Source of the DNA: Nocardia sienata NBRC 100364
Lineage (GTDB): Bacteria > Actinomycetota > Actinomycetes > Mycobacteriales > Mycobacteriaceae
Length of the DNA stretch: 64,000 nucleotides
Direction of reading: 5' to 3'
Assembly: GCF_001613205.1 (NCBI RefSeq)
Contig: NZ_BDBX01000035.1
Span: 105,891-169,890 of the forward strand
Positions 18,109 through 26,906 of the stretch are shown piece after piece (the stretch's first letter is position 1; each line of letters opens with the position of its first letter). Made by a program: the position numbers and the translations under genes. A model generated the notes under the pieces. The model did no database searches and had not been told where the DNA came from. It was given only the letters and a program-made list of their open reading frames with translations.

Positions 18109-18621
18109 ATGTCGACTACCATTGCGGCGCACCGTGGATTGCGCTACACCTCGCTTCGGATCGCGCTGCTCGGCGCGCTGTTCGCTGCCCCCGCCCTGGC
18201 AGTGGCACCGGCATCGGCGGAACCAGGGATCGGTTCGATCACGACGCACCTCGCCCCCGTCTCCGATGACTATGACTCCTCCGGCTACGACCGGTGGGGG
18301 TATGACCGCCACGGCTACGACCGGTGGGGTTATGACCGCGATGGCTATGACCGATTCGGTCGCGATAACCGCGGTTACGACAAGGAAGGTTTCGACCGGT
18401 GGGGTTATGACCGCGATGGCTATGACCGCGCCGGCTTCGACACGTGGGGTTACGACGAGGACGGTTACGACGAGGACGGTTACGACCGGTGGGACTACAC
18501 GCGCGACGGATGCCGTATCGACGGCAACGATCAGAAGTGGGCAATCCGCCGGATCTGCGATGCCTGGCGGGCACGCGTGGCGGCTGCCGGCCCCGGCGCC
18601 GACCGAACCGGCCTCCTGTAG
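18109..18621 (+). CDS. Secreted Tyr-Asp-Gly repeat protein
   Basis: 170 aa from ATG 18109, with TAGGAG 8-10 nt upstream; an in-frame ATG further upstream lacks a ribosome site. Residues 1-37 are a Sec signal peptide (LRIALLGALFAAPALAVAPASA, cleavage expected before EPG). Residues 55-130 are tandem pentapeptide-like repeats of G(Y/F)D plus two residues (GYDRW, GYDRD, GYDED), giving many D.DG.D clusters that could bind cations. A 36-bp stretch is repeated exactly (18318-18353 and 18393-18428), 75 bp apart. The C-terminus has two cysteines (DGC, RRIC) that may pair. No family assigned. It stands alone, divergent from the toxin-like operon. Confidence 0.7.
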   Translation: MSTTIAAHRGLRYTSLRIALLGALFAAPALAVAPASAEPGIGSITTHLAPVSDDYDSSGYDRWGYDRHGYDRWGYDRDGYDRFGRDNRGYDKEGFDRWGYDRDGYDRAGFDTWGYDEDGYDEDGYDRWDYTRDGCRIDGNDQKWAIRRICDAWRARVAAAGPGADRTGLL

Positions 18622-19232
18622 TAGCCGCACCTGGAAGGCGAAAGCCCGCCGCCCGGCTTACCGGCCGGGACGGGCGCTGCCCCGGGGAGGATCCCCGAAC
18701 TCACCGAACGCGTATACGGCATCACGGCTTCGGCCGACGGGAAACTGAAGGGTCCGGCGAGGTGTCCGCTATCGGAATCGTCTGTGTGACAGTCGGTTCC
18801 GCTCCGATTCGGGCTGTAGACGGCCGACCCTCGACTGGTTGGACCTGCTGCTTGTATAGGAAATCCGCAGAGCGGACCACCGCGATATAGCGCGACAGAC
18901 CCCAAAGAGTGCGACAGAATCACGACCACAGCTCAGTCCGAGTCCGACCAGCCAAGCCGCTGGCCTCGCGGTGACGGCAGAGGGATGTCCGAGCAGACAC
19001 ATTCGACGCGCGTAGCGATACTTCAGCCTTGCCACGTACATCAGCGGGCGGCAACTGTCATGTACACCGAGCACAGCCAGCCCACTCCGGCACGAATAGC
19101 CATTCAGTGATCGGAAACACAATCTGTATATTTTGCTAGCCTGACCAGGCCCTCTACGCCAATACACCCCATTTTCCACTCCGAACGAGGAGCGGCTTGC
19201 CTGCCGGACGGGATGACCTCAGTGTCGAATCC
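18622..19232. other. Non-coding stretch, no convincing gene
   Basis: About 600 bp with only short ORFs of implausible composition on both strands. It contains a GC-rich imperfect hairpin near 18645-18670. GC content is visibly lower from about 18,880 than in flanking genes, which fits decayed or transferred DNA. I see no RNA gene. Confidence 0.5.
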
Positions 19233-19394
19233 ATGAGTAGCGCGATTGCAGCTGGCCTGCTGTCCTTCCTGGTTGGTGTCCCCGCCTCCGTCGCGGTATT
19301 GGTGGCTACCGTCGGAGCTGTGTTCCATCGCGACCGCGAGCATCGAAAAACCGCAGTGGCAGTTCTTCGAATCCTTCTGCGACGGAGCCGTTGA
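19233..19394 (+). CDS. Small single-span membrane protein
   Basis: 53 aa from ATG 19233. Residues 3-30 are a continuous hydrophobic helix (IAAGLLSFLVGVPASVAVLV), followed by a basic tail (HRDREHRKT, LLRRSR), so it should be a membrane peptide with a cytoplasmic C-terminus. Its TGA overlaps the next ATG by one base, which implies translational coupling. Function unknown. The pair may be a remnant of an accessory element. Confidence 0.45.
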   Translation: MSSAIAAGLLSFLVGVPASVAVLVATVGAVFHRDREHRKTAVAVLRILLRRSR

Positions 19395-19714
19395 TGGAAT
19401 CGGGGGTTCCTCGCGGAATGGGCCTCACCACAAAACTCCGGCGCCGCGAGCGGCTCCACTGGCTTCTGTCGGTTATCGCCGCGTGCGGTCAAATCGAGGT
19501 GCCACGACTAATACGCGGTTCAGCGCCCTCCGATGCGCCCGCCACCCTTCAGCGCTACGAACGTTACCTTGACGAACTAGTCCAGCTCGACCTGGTGTGG
19601 ATACACCGAGAACGACGAGGAGTCCGCATCGCCAGCGCAACCACCCGGGGCCGCCGCGCGCTCGCACGAATCCAGGCCATCGAGTACCCGCCTCAACGCC
19701 CGCATGTCGGCTAG
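19394..19714 (+). CDS. Small winged-helix-like protein
   Basis: 106 aa from ATG 19394, coupled to the preceding small membrane ORF. The sequence (RRERLHWLLSVIAACGQIEVPRLIRG, then LQRYERYLDELVQLDLVWIHRERRGVRIASATTRGRRAL) has the helix-helix-wing pattern of small PadR/MarR-like or phage-type winged helix proteins, with a basic C-terminus. There is no enzyme motif. It might regulate itself and the membrane peptide. Assignment rests on pattern only. Confidence 0.45.
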   Translation: MESGVPRGMGLTTKLRRRERLHWLLSVIAACGQIEVPRLIRGSAPSDAPATLQRYERYLDELVQLDLVWIHRERRGVRIASATTRGRRALARIQAIEYPPQRPHVG

Positions 19715-19879
19715 CTGCCGAGACGCTCGCCGGTGCATGACACACGACTCCGAACTCGCAGCTGGTTCACGAGTTCGAGATTGCGCCGAACCCACCTCTC
19801 TTACGGCAGCTCCTTCCCTTACCCGTTCCTGCTTCGGGACAACCGGATGCTGCAGTATCTGATCCACAAGGCCCAGTAG

Positions 19880-19984
19880 ATGGAAACCGTGGAAGGACGA
19901 CCGCCCTATCTCTGGCTGGCTGTACACGCCTGGTACGAAGGCGCACTACAGACACTGGCGGACCTACCCGACCTGCCACAATGA
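19880..19984 (+). pseudogene. 34-aa ORF, possible gene fragment
   Basis: ATG 19880 opens a 34-codon frame with plausible composition (YLWLAVHAWYEGALQTLADL). Immediately upstream, in the same frame and separated by one TAG, is another plausible stretch (YPFLLRDNRMLQYLIHKAQ). This suggests one gene interrupted by a nonsense mutation and truncated. No family recognised. Confidence 0.25.
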
Positions 19985-20111
19985 CACCCGGTCCCGGACA
20001 TACACCCGGATCAGGTCACACTACTTCACTAACAGGATGACGGCAGAACCATCGTCAACACCATTTCGGGACCAAGTCCGGGGATAAACGGGGGGTTGGT
20101 CAGAATAAAAC

Positions 20112-20144
20112 AAGTCAGGCCCGGTACTAGACCGGGCCTGACTT
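20112..20144 (-). terminator. Strong terminator of the tRNA-Ala gene
   Basis: A perfect 14-bp inverted repeat (20112-20125 and 20131-20144, 5-nt loop), followed on the minus strand by a T-rich run (complement of 20102-20111). It lies 11 bp downstream of the tRNA 3' end. The symmetry would also allow it to stop plus-strand transcripts from the 19-kb region. Confidence 0.85.
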
Positions 20145-20155
20145 GGGGTTTCAAG

Positions 20156-20228
20156 TGGAGCTAAGGGGACTCGAACCCCTGACCCCCACACTGCCAGTGT
20201 GGTGCGCTACCAGCTGCGCCATAGCCCC
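20156..20228 (-). tRNA. tRNA-Ala (anticodon GGC)
   Basis: 73-nt cloverleaf on the minus strand: acceptor GGGGCTA pairs with TAGCTCC and a discriminator A, the anticodon loop is CTGGCAG (anticodon GGC), and the T-arm is GGGGTTCGAGTCCCC-like. The 3' CCA is not encoded. It reads GCC and GCU alanine codons. A strong terminator follows. Confidence 0.95.
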
Positions 20229-20322
20229 GGATGTCTGCCGCCGGTTCCCCGGCTGCCTGAACGAAGTTACACCACGGGGAGGCCGGGCACCAAATCGCCT
20301 GGATTCCGGGTGAACGTCGAGG

Positions 20323-21060
20323 TCACGGCGCCAGCCGCTGGACCCACTCGGGCTCGTTGACATCGATCTTGGTGGTGCCGTCGAACACACTCGGGGTGGC
20401 CGCGGCGCCGTCGAGTGCCGCGGACAGGTCGTCGAGGGTGGCGGCGGCCTGATCGGTCACCTGGCCGCGGCGGGCGCCGCCGGTGATGCAGTCGCGGGCG
20501 GGTTGGGTGGCGCCGGATTCGGTCGCGATGGTGAGCAGTTCCTCATCGGTGAGCTCGGAGCCCTCGTCGGGCTGACGGGTGGTGAACAGGGTGTCGTGAA
20601 ATTCGGAGTAGGCGACGCCGGAACCGGTGTCGGCGACGCACTGGAGGGCGGCGATGGCCCGGGTCGAGTAGTCGCCGCTGGAGGATTTGGGGTCGAGGAA
20701 GTTCACGAAGCGGTAGTGGACGGCGAGCTTCCCCTCGTCCAGCTTCTGCGCGATTTCCTGGCCGTAGAGGGTTTCCAGGGTGCCGCAGGACGGGCACATG
20801 GGGTCTTCGTAGACCTCGATAGTCTTGGGGGCCTCGGGCCGGCCGAGCCGGACGCCGCCGTCGGCCTGCAGGGCGGCGGTGACCGCCTCGTTGCGCACCG
20901 TGCCGTAGCCGTCGTTGCGCACCTCGGCCTGCTGGTTGCCGCCCCAGCGGTAGGCGAACACGACGATCAGCGCGATGAGGACCAGGGCCAGCGCGCCGAG
21001 GGCGTAGGTGGTCCGGTTGGACATCGGCCGCGGGGTGTAGTCGGACGGCGAGTTGCTCAC
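20323..21060 (-). CDS. Membrane-anchored DsbA-like thiol oxidoreductase
   Basis: 245 aa from ATG 21060. Residues 18-38 form one transmembrane anchor after a short polar N-terminus, placing the rest outside the membrane. The thioredoxin-fold domain has the active-site motif CPSC (PMCPSCGTLE), a cis-Pro region near TPSVFDG and a helical insertion, matching the actinobacterial DsbA/MSMEG-type disulfide-forming family (PF13462). It should oxidise or isomerise thiols of exported proteins. A second cysteine pair (LQC, RDC) may stabilise the fold. It lies downstream of the MFS gene on the same strand. Confidence 0.88.
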   Translation of the reverse strand: MSNSPSDYTPRPMSNRTTYALGALALVLIALIVVFAYRWGGNQQAEVRNDGYGTVRNEAVTAALQADGGVRLGRPEAPKTIEVYEDPMCPSCGTLETLYGQEIAQKLDEGKLAVHYRFVNFLDPKSSSGDYSTRAIAALQCVADTGSGVAYSEFHDTLFTTRQPDEGSELTDEELLTIATESGATQPARDCITGGARRGQVTDQAAATLDDLSAALDGAAATPSVFDGTTKIDVNEPEWVQRLAP

Positions 21061-21117
21061 GCGACCACTCTGCCGTATCCGGGCGAACCGGTCACGCGCG
21101 AATCGTTCCGGCCCGGG

Positions 21118-22437
21118 TCAGGTGCGGTTTCCCGAGCCGCTCTCGGCGGTCGCGGGACCGGGACCGGCGCTATCGGTGTGGTCGTCGCCGGAGGTCTTCG
21201 CCACGGAGACGCCGGAGCGCTCGGCTGTAGGGCCGGGTTCCGGTGCGGCGGGAGCGCGATCCATCGGTTCGGGCACGATCAACCAGGCCAGCGCGGCCAC
21301 GGCGAGCAGCGAACCGGTGACGGCCAGGCCGGCGCCGTAGGACAGCCGCTGGGCGATGGCGCCGACCACGATCGGGCCCAGAACCGTCCCCAGGTCCTGG
21401 GACATCTGGAAACCGGCGAGCATGGTGCCGCCGCGGGCGCGATTGCCGATGATATCGCCGACGGCGGCCTGCTGGGCGGGGGTGAGCAGGCCCGACCCGA
21501 TACCGGCGACGAACGAGGTGACCAGCAGCCAGGTCAGATCCGGAGCCAGGCCCAGGCCTGTGGTGCCGACCGCGCACACGAGCGCACCGGAGATCAGCAG
21601 CGGGCGGCGGCCGTAGCGGTCGGACAGCCGCCCGGAGAAGAACAGCACGGTCGCGTTACCGGCCGCGAACACGGTGAGCGCGACACCCGCCATCCCGGAC
21701 GGCTGACCCAGTACTTCGACCACCAGCAGCGGGACGAGCGCCATCCGGACACCGAACACCGCCGCACCGCTGGCGAAGTTGGAGAACAGTGCCGCCCGGT
21801 ACTCGGGGCGCGCGAGCCCCTGCCGGAAACTGACGGTGGCCACATCGCGGCCGGTATCGGATTCGGTGAGGCGGGTATCGCGCAGGTTGAAGTAGACGAC
21901 CGCGACGGCGAGCAGCAGCGCTACGGCGTAGATGAGGAACGGGGCACGCAGACCGAAGCCGGCCAGCGCGCCGCCGATCAGCGGCCCGGACAGACCGCCG
22001 ATGAGGAAACAGGTCGACCACAGTCCGGTGACCCGTCCCCGTTCGGTGGGCGGGGAGAGCCGGATCACCAACGCCATCGACGAGACGGTGAACATGGTCG
22101 ACCCGACCCCGCCCAACGAGCGCAGCACCATCAACTGCCAGTAGGTCTGGGCGAAGGCGCTCGCACCGGTGGAGATCGCCACGATGAGCAGGCCGACCAG
22201 GTAGATCCGCCGCTCCCCCAGCAACTGCACGAGCCGACCGCTGACCGGCGCGAACAGCAGCCGCATGGCGGCGAAGGCGCTCACGATGGCAGAGGCGGCC
22301 GCCACGCCCACACCGAAGCTGAGCGCGAACTGCGGCAGCACGGGGGAAACCAGGCCGAACCCCATCGCGATACAGAAGGCGGCGCCGATCAGGACCCATA
22401 TCTCGCTGGGTAGCGGGGGTTTGCCCGAGGTGTTCAC
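21118..22437 (-). CDS. MFS drug-efflux-type transporter
   Basis: 439 aa from GTG 22437. An alternative GTG at 22611 would add 58 low-complexity residues that look spurious; neither start has a strong Shine-Dalgarno. Twelve hydrophobic segments are visible, with the loop 2-3 motif APVSGRLVQLLGERR, a motif-C-like region (STCFLIGGLSGPLIGGALAG) and the loop 8-9 motif GRLSDRYGRRP. This matches the proton-coupled drug:H+ antiporter branch of MFS. The C-terminal 40 residues are polar and likely cytoplasmic. Substrate unknown. Confidence 0.85.
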   Translation of the reverse strand: MNTSGKPPLPSEIWVLIGAAFCIAMGFGLVSPVLPQFALSFGVGVAAASAIVSAFAAMRLLFAPVSGRLVQLLGERRIYLVGLLIVAISTGASAFAQTYWQLMVLRSLGGVGSTMFTVSSMALVIRLSPPTERGRVTGLWSTCFLIGGLSGPLIGGALAGFGLRAPFLIYAVALLLAVAVVYFNLRDTRLTESDTGRDVATVSFRQGLARPEYRAALFSNFASGAAVFGVRMALVPLLVVEVLGQPSGMAGVALTVFAAGNATVLFFSGRLSDRYGRRPLLISGALVCAVGTTGLGLAPDLTWLLVTSFVAGIGSGLLTPAQQAAVGDIIGNRARGGTMLAGFQMSQDLGTVLGPIVVGAIAQRLSYGAGLAVTGSLLAVAALAWLIVPEPMDRAPAAPEPGPTAERSGVSVAKTSGDDHTDSAGPGPATAESGSGNRT

Positions 22438-22836
22438 ACGCCGGCGGGCCGGGAGCAGACGCCGGAGTCCCGGCGTTCGCGGCCCGGCCTGTCCACCCGT
22501 TCCGTGCGCACTCCCGGATCCGGGTCGATCATCTGCCAGGGCCTCACCACTCACCCAGGCAGTCAACGCCGGGGTGGACCCGACAATTCCCCGCGCCGGC
22601 GTGGGGTTCACCGGGCCGGTCCGGGGCGCACCGCCCGGAACGCGGCGGCGCGTGGGCGGTCCTCAGCCCTTGGTCGCTACCGGCCGTACGCCCCGGCTCT
22701 CCGTCCTATCCTGCCTACGCCCCGGCTCCGGCCTCCGCCCGACCGACCCGGTCCCGCCCGACCGGCCCGGCTCCCGGCTGTCATCCGTCGATGGGGCTTC
22801 GACCCGTAGGCCTCGGCCCGCCCGGGTTCCCGGCTG
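22438..22836. other. Intergenic stretch, nothing recognised
   Basis: About 400 bp of very GC-rich DNA between phosphoglucomutase and the MFS gene, with several short direct repeats of CCGGCTCC(C/G)G type. I see no gene, RNA or clear promoter, apart from the alternative N-terminal extension of the MFS gene (up to 22611). Confidence 0.5.
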
Positions 22837-24474
22837 CTACCCGGCGGCCAGGACGCGCCCGACCATTTCCCGGGCCGCCTCCTGCACCTGCGCGAGGTGT
22901 TGGGCGCCGTGGAAGGACTCGGCGTAGATCTTGTACTTGTTCTCGGTGCCGGACGGCCGCGCGGCGAACCAGGCATTCTCGGTGCTCACCTTGAGTCCGC
23001 CCAGCGCGGCGCCGTTGCCGCGGGCTCGGGTGGCGATGTCGGTGATGGGTTCGCCTGCGATCTCGTCACCGGTCACCTGCTCAGGGCTGAGACCGGCGAG
23101 GAGTTTCTTCTGTTCCGGCTCGGCGGGAGCATCGATGCGGGCGTAGGCGGGACTACCGTAGCGGCGTTCGAGTTCGTGGTAGCGGGTCGAGGGGCTCTGC
23201 CCGGTGACCGCGGCGATCTCGGCGGCCAGTAGGGCCAGCAGGATGCCGTCTTTCTCGGTGGTCCACACGGTGCCGTCCATCCGGAGGAACGACGCGCCCG
23301 CGCTCTCCTCACCGCCGAAGGCGAGGCTTCCGCTGAACAGCCCCGGGACGAACCATTTGAACCCGACCGGCACTTCGTACACGTCGCGGCCCAGCACACT
23401 CACCACCCGGTCGATCATCGAGGAGGTGACCGCGGTTTTACCGATCTTGGTGAGTGCGTCCCAGCCCCGCCGGTTCGCCACCAGGTATTCGATGGCCACC
23501 GCGAGGAAGTGGTTGGGGTTCATCAGGCCGCCGTCGGGGGTGACGATGCCGTGCCGGTCGGCGTCGGCGTCGTTCCCGGTGGAGATGTCGTAATCGTCAC
23601 GGATGGCCACCAGCGAGGCCATGGCGTGCGGAGAGGAGGGATCCATCCGGATCTGACCGTCGCTGTCGAGCGTCATGAACCGCCAGGTGGGGTCGACACT
23701 CGGATTCACCACTTCGAGGTCGAGGTCGTAGCGCTGCCCGATCTCCTCCCAATAATCGACGCTGGCGCCGCCCATGGGGTCGGCGCCGAGCCGGATCCCC
23801 GCGCCCCGGACGGCGTCGAGATTCAGTACCGCGGGCAGGTCGGCGATGTAGTGATCGAGGTAGTCGTAGCGCTGCACCGAGTCCATCGCCCGGGTGAGGG
23901 GAGCGCGTTTCACCCCGGCCAGGCCGCCGCGCAGCAGTTCGTTGGCGCGTTCGGCGATGCTGTCGGTGGCGCCGGTATCGGCCGGGCCGCCGTGCGGGGG
24001 GTTGTATTTGATGCCGCCGTCGCGCGGGGGGTTGTGGGACGGGGTCACCACGATGCCGTCGGCCTGGGCCCGGGCGCCGTCCCGGTTGTGACGCACCACC
24101 GCGTGACTCAGCGCGGGCGTGGGGGTGTAGCGGCCGCGGGAATCGACCACGGCGCCGATATCATTGCCGGCCAGCACTTCCAGGACTGTCGTCCACGCCG
24201 GTTCGGACAGCGCGTGGGTATCGCGGGCGAGATAGACCGGTCCGGTGATGCCCCGGGTCGCCCGGTATTCGACGACGGCTTGGGTGATGGCCAGGATATG
24301 TGCCTCGTTGAAGCTGCCGTCCAGACTCGAACCGCGATGCCCGGAGGTACCGAAGACCACCCGCTGAGTGGGTTCGCCCGGGTCCGGCACCCGGCTGTAA
24401 TACGCGGTCACCAGCCCCGGAACATCCACCAGATCGCCGGGGCGGGCGGGCCGTCCGGCTCGATTGTGGGCCAT
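22837..24474 (-). CDS. pgm: Phosphoglucomutase (alpha-D-glucose phosphate-specific)
   Basis: 545 aa from ATG 24474, with AAGGGAG 8 nt upstream. It interconverts glucose-1-phosphate and glucose-6-phosphate, feeding glycogen, trehalose and cell-wall sugar nucleotides. The phosphorylated serine is S146 in TPSHNPP, the metal loop is DADADRHG, the sugar loop GGEESAGASF and the phosphate loop RPSGTENKYKIY are present, and FGTSGHRG (41-48) marks the N-terminus. Length and motif spacing match the bacterial Pgm family (about 546 aa). Upstream is a roughly 1.1-kb gap. Confidence 0.96.
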   Translation of the reverse strand: MAHNRAGRPARPGDLVDVPGLVTAYYSRVPDPGEPTQRVVFGTSGHRGSSLDGSFNEAHILAITQAVVEYRATRGITGPVYLARDTHALSEPAWTTVLEVLAGNDIGAVVDSRGRYTPTPALSHAVVRHNRDGARAQADGIVVTPSHNPPRDGGIKYNPPHGGPADTGATDSIAERANELLRGGLAGVKRAPLTRAMDSVQRYDYLDHYIADLPAVLNLDAVRGAGIRLGADPMGGASVDYWEEIGQRYDLDLEVVNPSVDPTWRFMTLDSDGQIRMDPSSPHAMASLVAIRDDYDISTGNDADADRHGIVTPDGGLMNPNHFLAVAIEYLVANRRGWDALTKIGKTAVTSSMIDRVVSVLGRDVYEVPVGFKWFVPGLFSGSLAFGGEESAGASFLRMDGTVWTTEKDGILLALLAAEIAAVTGQSPSTRYHELERRYGSPAYARIDAPAEPEQKKLLAGLSPEQVTGDEIAGEPITDIATRARGNGAALGGLKVSTENAWFAARPSGTENKYKIYAESFHGAQHLAQVQEAAREMVGRVLAAG

Positions 24475-25577
24475 GCTCGGGTCTCCCTTCGTGGTCGGCC
24501 GCACGCGGCTGGTCATCGTGATCACCGGAGCGGCCCCGCGGCCGCGAGAGATACCGCGACGAGACCGATCCCGCCGGCGCGCACAGTGCCGCCGAACCCG
24601 TGCGTGCGGACGCGACCGGCCCTCTCGTGGCCGGGGGCGCCCGCGGCGGCGAGCGCGCCACGGGATCCGGAACCCACACCTGCCGGTGCCGTCCGCATCA
24701 TGTCCGCCTCGTCCCGGGCACCCTGTACCGCGGAGCACACAATGTTAACCGTCGACGCCCTCTGGGACAGAGGGGAATCGACGGCCGCGATACCGGTGCG
24801 GGCCGGTACGAACCGAACCGGCGTACCGGGTATCTCACCGGCGACCGATCTCCCCCCGATCATCGCGCGTATCCCGGGCGTACCACCCCGGCCGGTGATC
24901 CGGACCTTCCCGACACCATCATGACCCGACCCCTCTCGCTCGTACCGTACTGCGTTCAGCTCGTGCCGTACTGCGTTGCCCCGCCGTGCCTTCCGGCCAC
25001 CTCACCGGGCGGCCGTACCGGGCCGCGCCGACAGCAGGTACCGGCACGCCACCGCTCGGCGCATCCCCGCGCCGGCGGCTCCGGTCCGAGCAGTGTACGA
25101 ACCCGGCCCGGGTTACCGGAAACGGTGGTGAACCCTGCCACTCGCGCGGCACCGGTAACCGCACGGGCGGGCCTAGGCAGGCCTCGATCCCGGTGACCAG
25201 CACTTACCGTCCTATCGGGAGAAGGGGGCCGCGCGCGGTGGAATCGTCGAATCCCCGGCCCCCCAACCAGTCCCGAGAGCTTCTCGCGAACTCCGCAGCT
25301 CCGGTTCCAGGATTCGGCCCGGGCGCCGGCCGGCGCGCCCGACCGCTCGGCTTTTCCGCGGTCCCGAAGCCCGACCGGCACCGGCGTTCTCACGATGCGC
25401 CGATCGCGGATACGGTGGCGCACCGCGCTTCGGCGGCCGCTGCGCGGACCGGGTGCGGTCGGGGGCGTGCTCGGGTAGCAGTAGCGTGCGCGGCCCTCCG
25501 CCTGCCGCCGGAACCCCTGGCCCGATTTCTCCACGCTTTTTCCCCATCGAGCGCACTCTTACCCTAGAGTTGGACGA
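24475..25577. other. 1.1-kb intergenic region with a short direct repeat
   Basis: Several ORFs exist on both strands but all are Arg/Pro-rich with no recognisable domain, typical of GC-rich noise. A near-identical 19-bp direct repeat (24938-24956 and 24959-24977, one mismatch, 21-bp period) could be a regulator-binding site. The region should contain the divergent promoters of pgm and the oxidase gene. A stretch around 24736-24760 with GTTAACCG is a locally AT-richer candidate. Confidence 0.45.
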
Positions 25578-26906
25578 GTGACCAATTTATGGGTGAACTG
25601 GGCCGGTGATCAGCAGTGCACACCGGCCCGCCGGTGCGCGCCGCGCGATCACGCGGAACTGTCAGCCGAACTCGCTCGCGCTACCGAGGCCGGGCACCGG
25701 GTCCGCGTAGCGGGTTCGGGTCACTCGTTCACAGATACCTGCCTCACCGACGGCGTTCTGCTCGATCTGTCCAGGATGGACCGTGTTCTCGACGCGGACC
25801 CGGCGACCGGCCTGGCCCGGGTGCAGGCGGGGACGACCCTGGCGGCGCTCAACACCCGGCTCCACGAGTACGGCCTGGCGTTTCCCAATCTGGGCGATAT
25901 CGATGTCCAGACCATCGCCGGCGCCACCGCCACCGGCACCCACGGCACCGGCGGGCGGCTGCCCAATATCTCCGCCGCCCTGCACGCGGTGGAGCTGATG
26001 ACGGCCGACGGCCGCGTCGTCGAGCTGAGCGAGGAGTCCGATCCACAGGCCTGGCGCGCCGCCCGGGTCGGGCTGGGCGCCCTGGGCGTGGTCACCGCGT
26101 TCACGCTGCGACTCGTCCCCTCGTTCGTCCTCGAAGGCGTCGAACGCCCGGTTCCGGTCGACGAAGTACTGGCCGACCTGGACTCCTATATCGACGGCAA
26201 CGACCATTTCGAGTTCTACATGTTCGCGCACAGTCCGATCGCCATGACCAAGCGCAACAACCGCGTCGATCTCCCCGCCGCGCCGCGACCCGAACTGGTC
26301 GACTGGTTCGCCGATGTCCTGCTGTCCAACCACACCTTCGACGCGCTGTGCCGGCTCGCCCGCCGGCGGCCCGGACTCATTCCGTGGATCCAGCGCGGCG
26401 CCGCCTACGCAGGCAGCTACCGTCGCCAGGTCGATCGTTCCTACCGGGTGTTCACCAGCCCCCGGCTGTTCCGCTTCACCGAAATGGAATACGCGATTCC
26501 ACGGGAGCATTCGGTCGCGGCGATCAGGGAGATCAAAGCGACCGCGCAGCGTTTCGACAGCCCGATGCCGATCGAAGTGCGCTGGGTGGCGGGCGACGAC
26601 GCGTTCCTCTCCCCCGCGGGCGGGCGCGCCACCTGCTATATCGCGGTGCACCAGTACCAGGGCATGGATCACGAGCCCTTCTTCCGCGCGTGTGAGGCGA
26701 TCTTCGACCGCTACGACGGCCGCCCGCACTGGGGTAAACGCCACTATCAGACAGCGGAGACACTGTGCGGCCGCTACCCCGACTGGGACCGGTTCGCGGC
26801 GGTGCGGCGGCGCTACGACCCCCAGGGCCGGTTCGCCAACAGCTATCTGGACCGGGTACTCGGCCCGGTGTCAGCGACCGAGGATGCGGTCGACCAGCTC
26901 GGGTAG
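25578..26906 (+). CDS. FAD-linked sugar-1,4-lactone oxidase (gulonolactone/arabinonolactone oxidase family)
   Basis: 442 aa from GTG 25578. The N-terminal FAD-binding domain (PF01565, about 15-175) shows VAGSGHSF, GLAFPNLGDID, and GATATGTHGTGG. The C-terminal substrate domain (PF04030, D-arabinono-1,4-lactone oxidase) shows MEYAIPRE, VRWVAGDDAFLSP and the HWGKRH signature near residue 388. The family oxidises aldonolactones or related polyols with O2 or an electron carrier; mycobacterial homologues include L-gulonolactone dehydrogenase and DprE1-like enzymes. Its 3' end overlaps the convergent sirtuin gene by 36 bp. Confidence 0.9.
   Translation: MTNLWVNWAGDQQCTPARRCAPRDHAELSAELARATEAGHRVRVAGSGHSFTDTCLTDGVLLDLSRMDRVLDADPATGLARVQAGTTLAALNTRLHEYGLAFPNLGDIDVQTIAGATATGTHGTGGRLPNISAALHAVELMTADGRVVELSEESDPQAWRAARVGLGALGVVTAFTLRLVPSFVLEGVERPVPVDEVLADLDSYIDGNDHFEFYMFAHSPIAMTKRNNRVDLPAAPRPELVDWFADVLLSNHTFDALCRLARRRPGLIPWIQRGAAYAGSYRRQVDRSYRVFTSPRLFRFTEMEYAIPREHSVAAIREIKATAQRFDSPMPIEVRWVAGDDAFLSPAGGRATCYIAVHQYQGMDHEPFFRACEAIFDRYDGRPHWGKRHYQTAETLCGRYPDWDRFAAVRRRYDPQGRFANSYLDRVLGPVSATEDAVDQLG

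Noticed and set aside
17527..18630. 367-codon minus-strand frame across the secreted repeat gene
   Set aside because: Its first two thirds are the antisense of the GYD repeats (VVAVAVI runs). Only the last 80 or so residues were kept, at low confidence.
20503..22413. 636-codon plus-strand frame
   Set aside because: Antisense to the DsbA-like and MFS genes; Gly/Gln/Arg-rich with no motif.
23509..24924. 471-codon plus-strand frame
   Set aside because: Antisense to phosphoglucomutase, whose motifs are complete.
24475..25577. Several ORFs on both strands upstream of the lactone oxidase
   Set aside because: No ribosome site, domain or plausible amino-acid composition.
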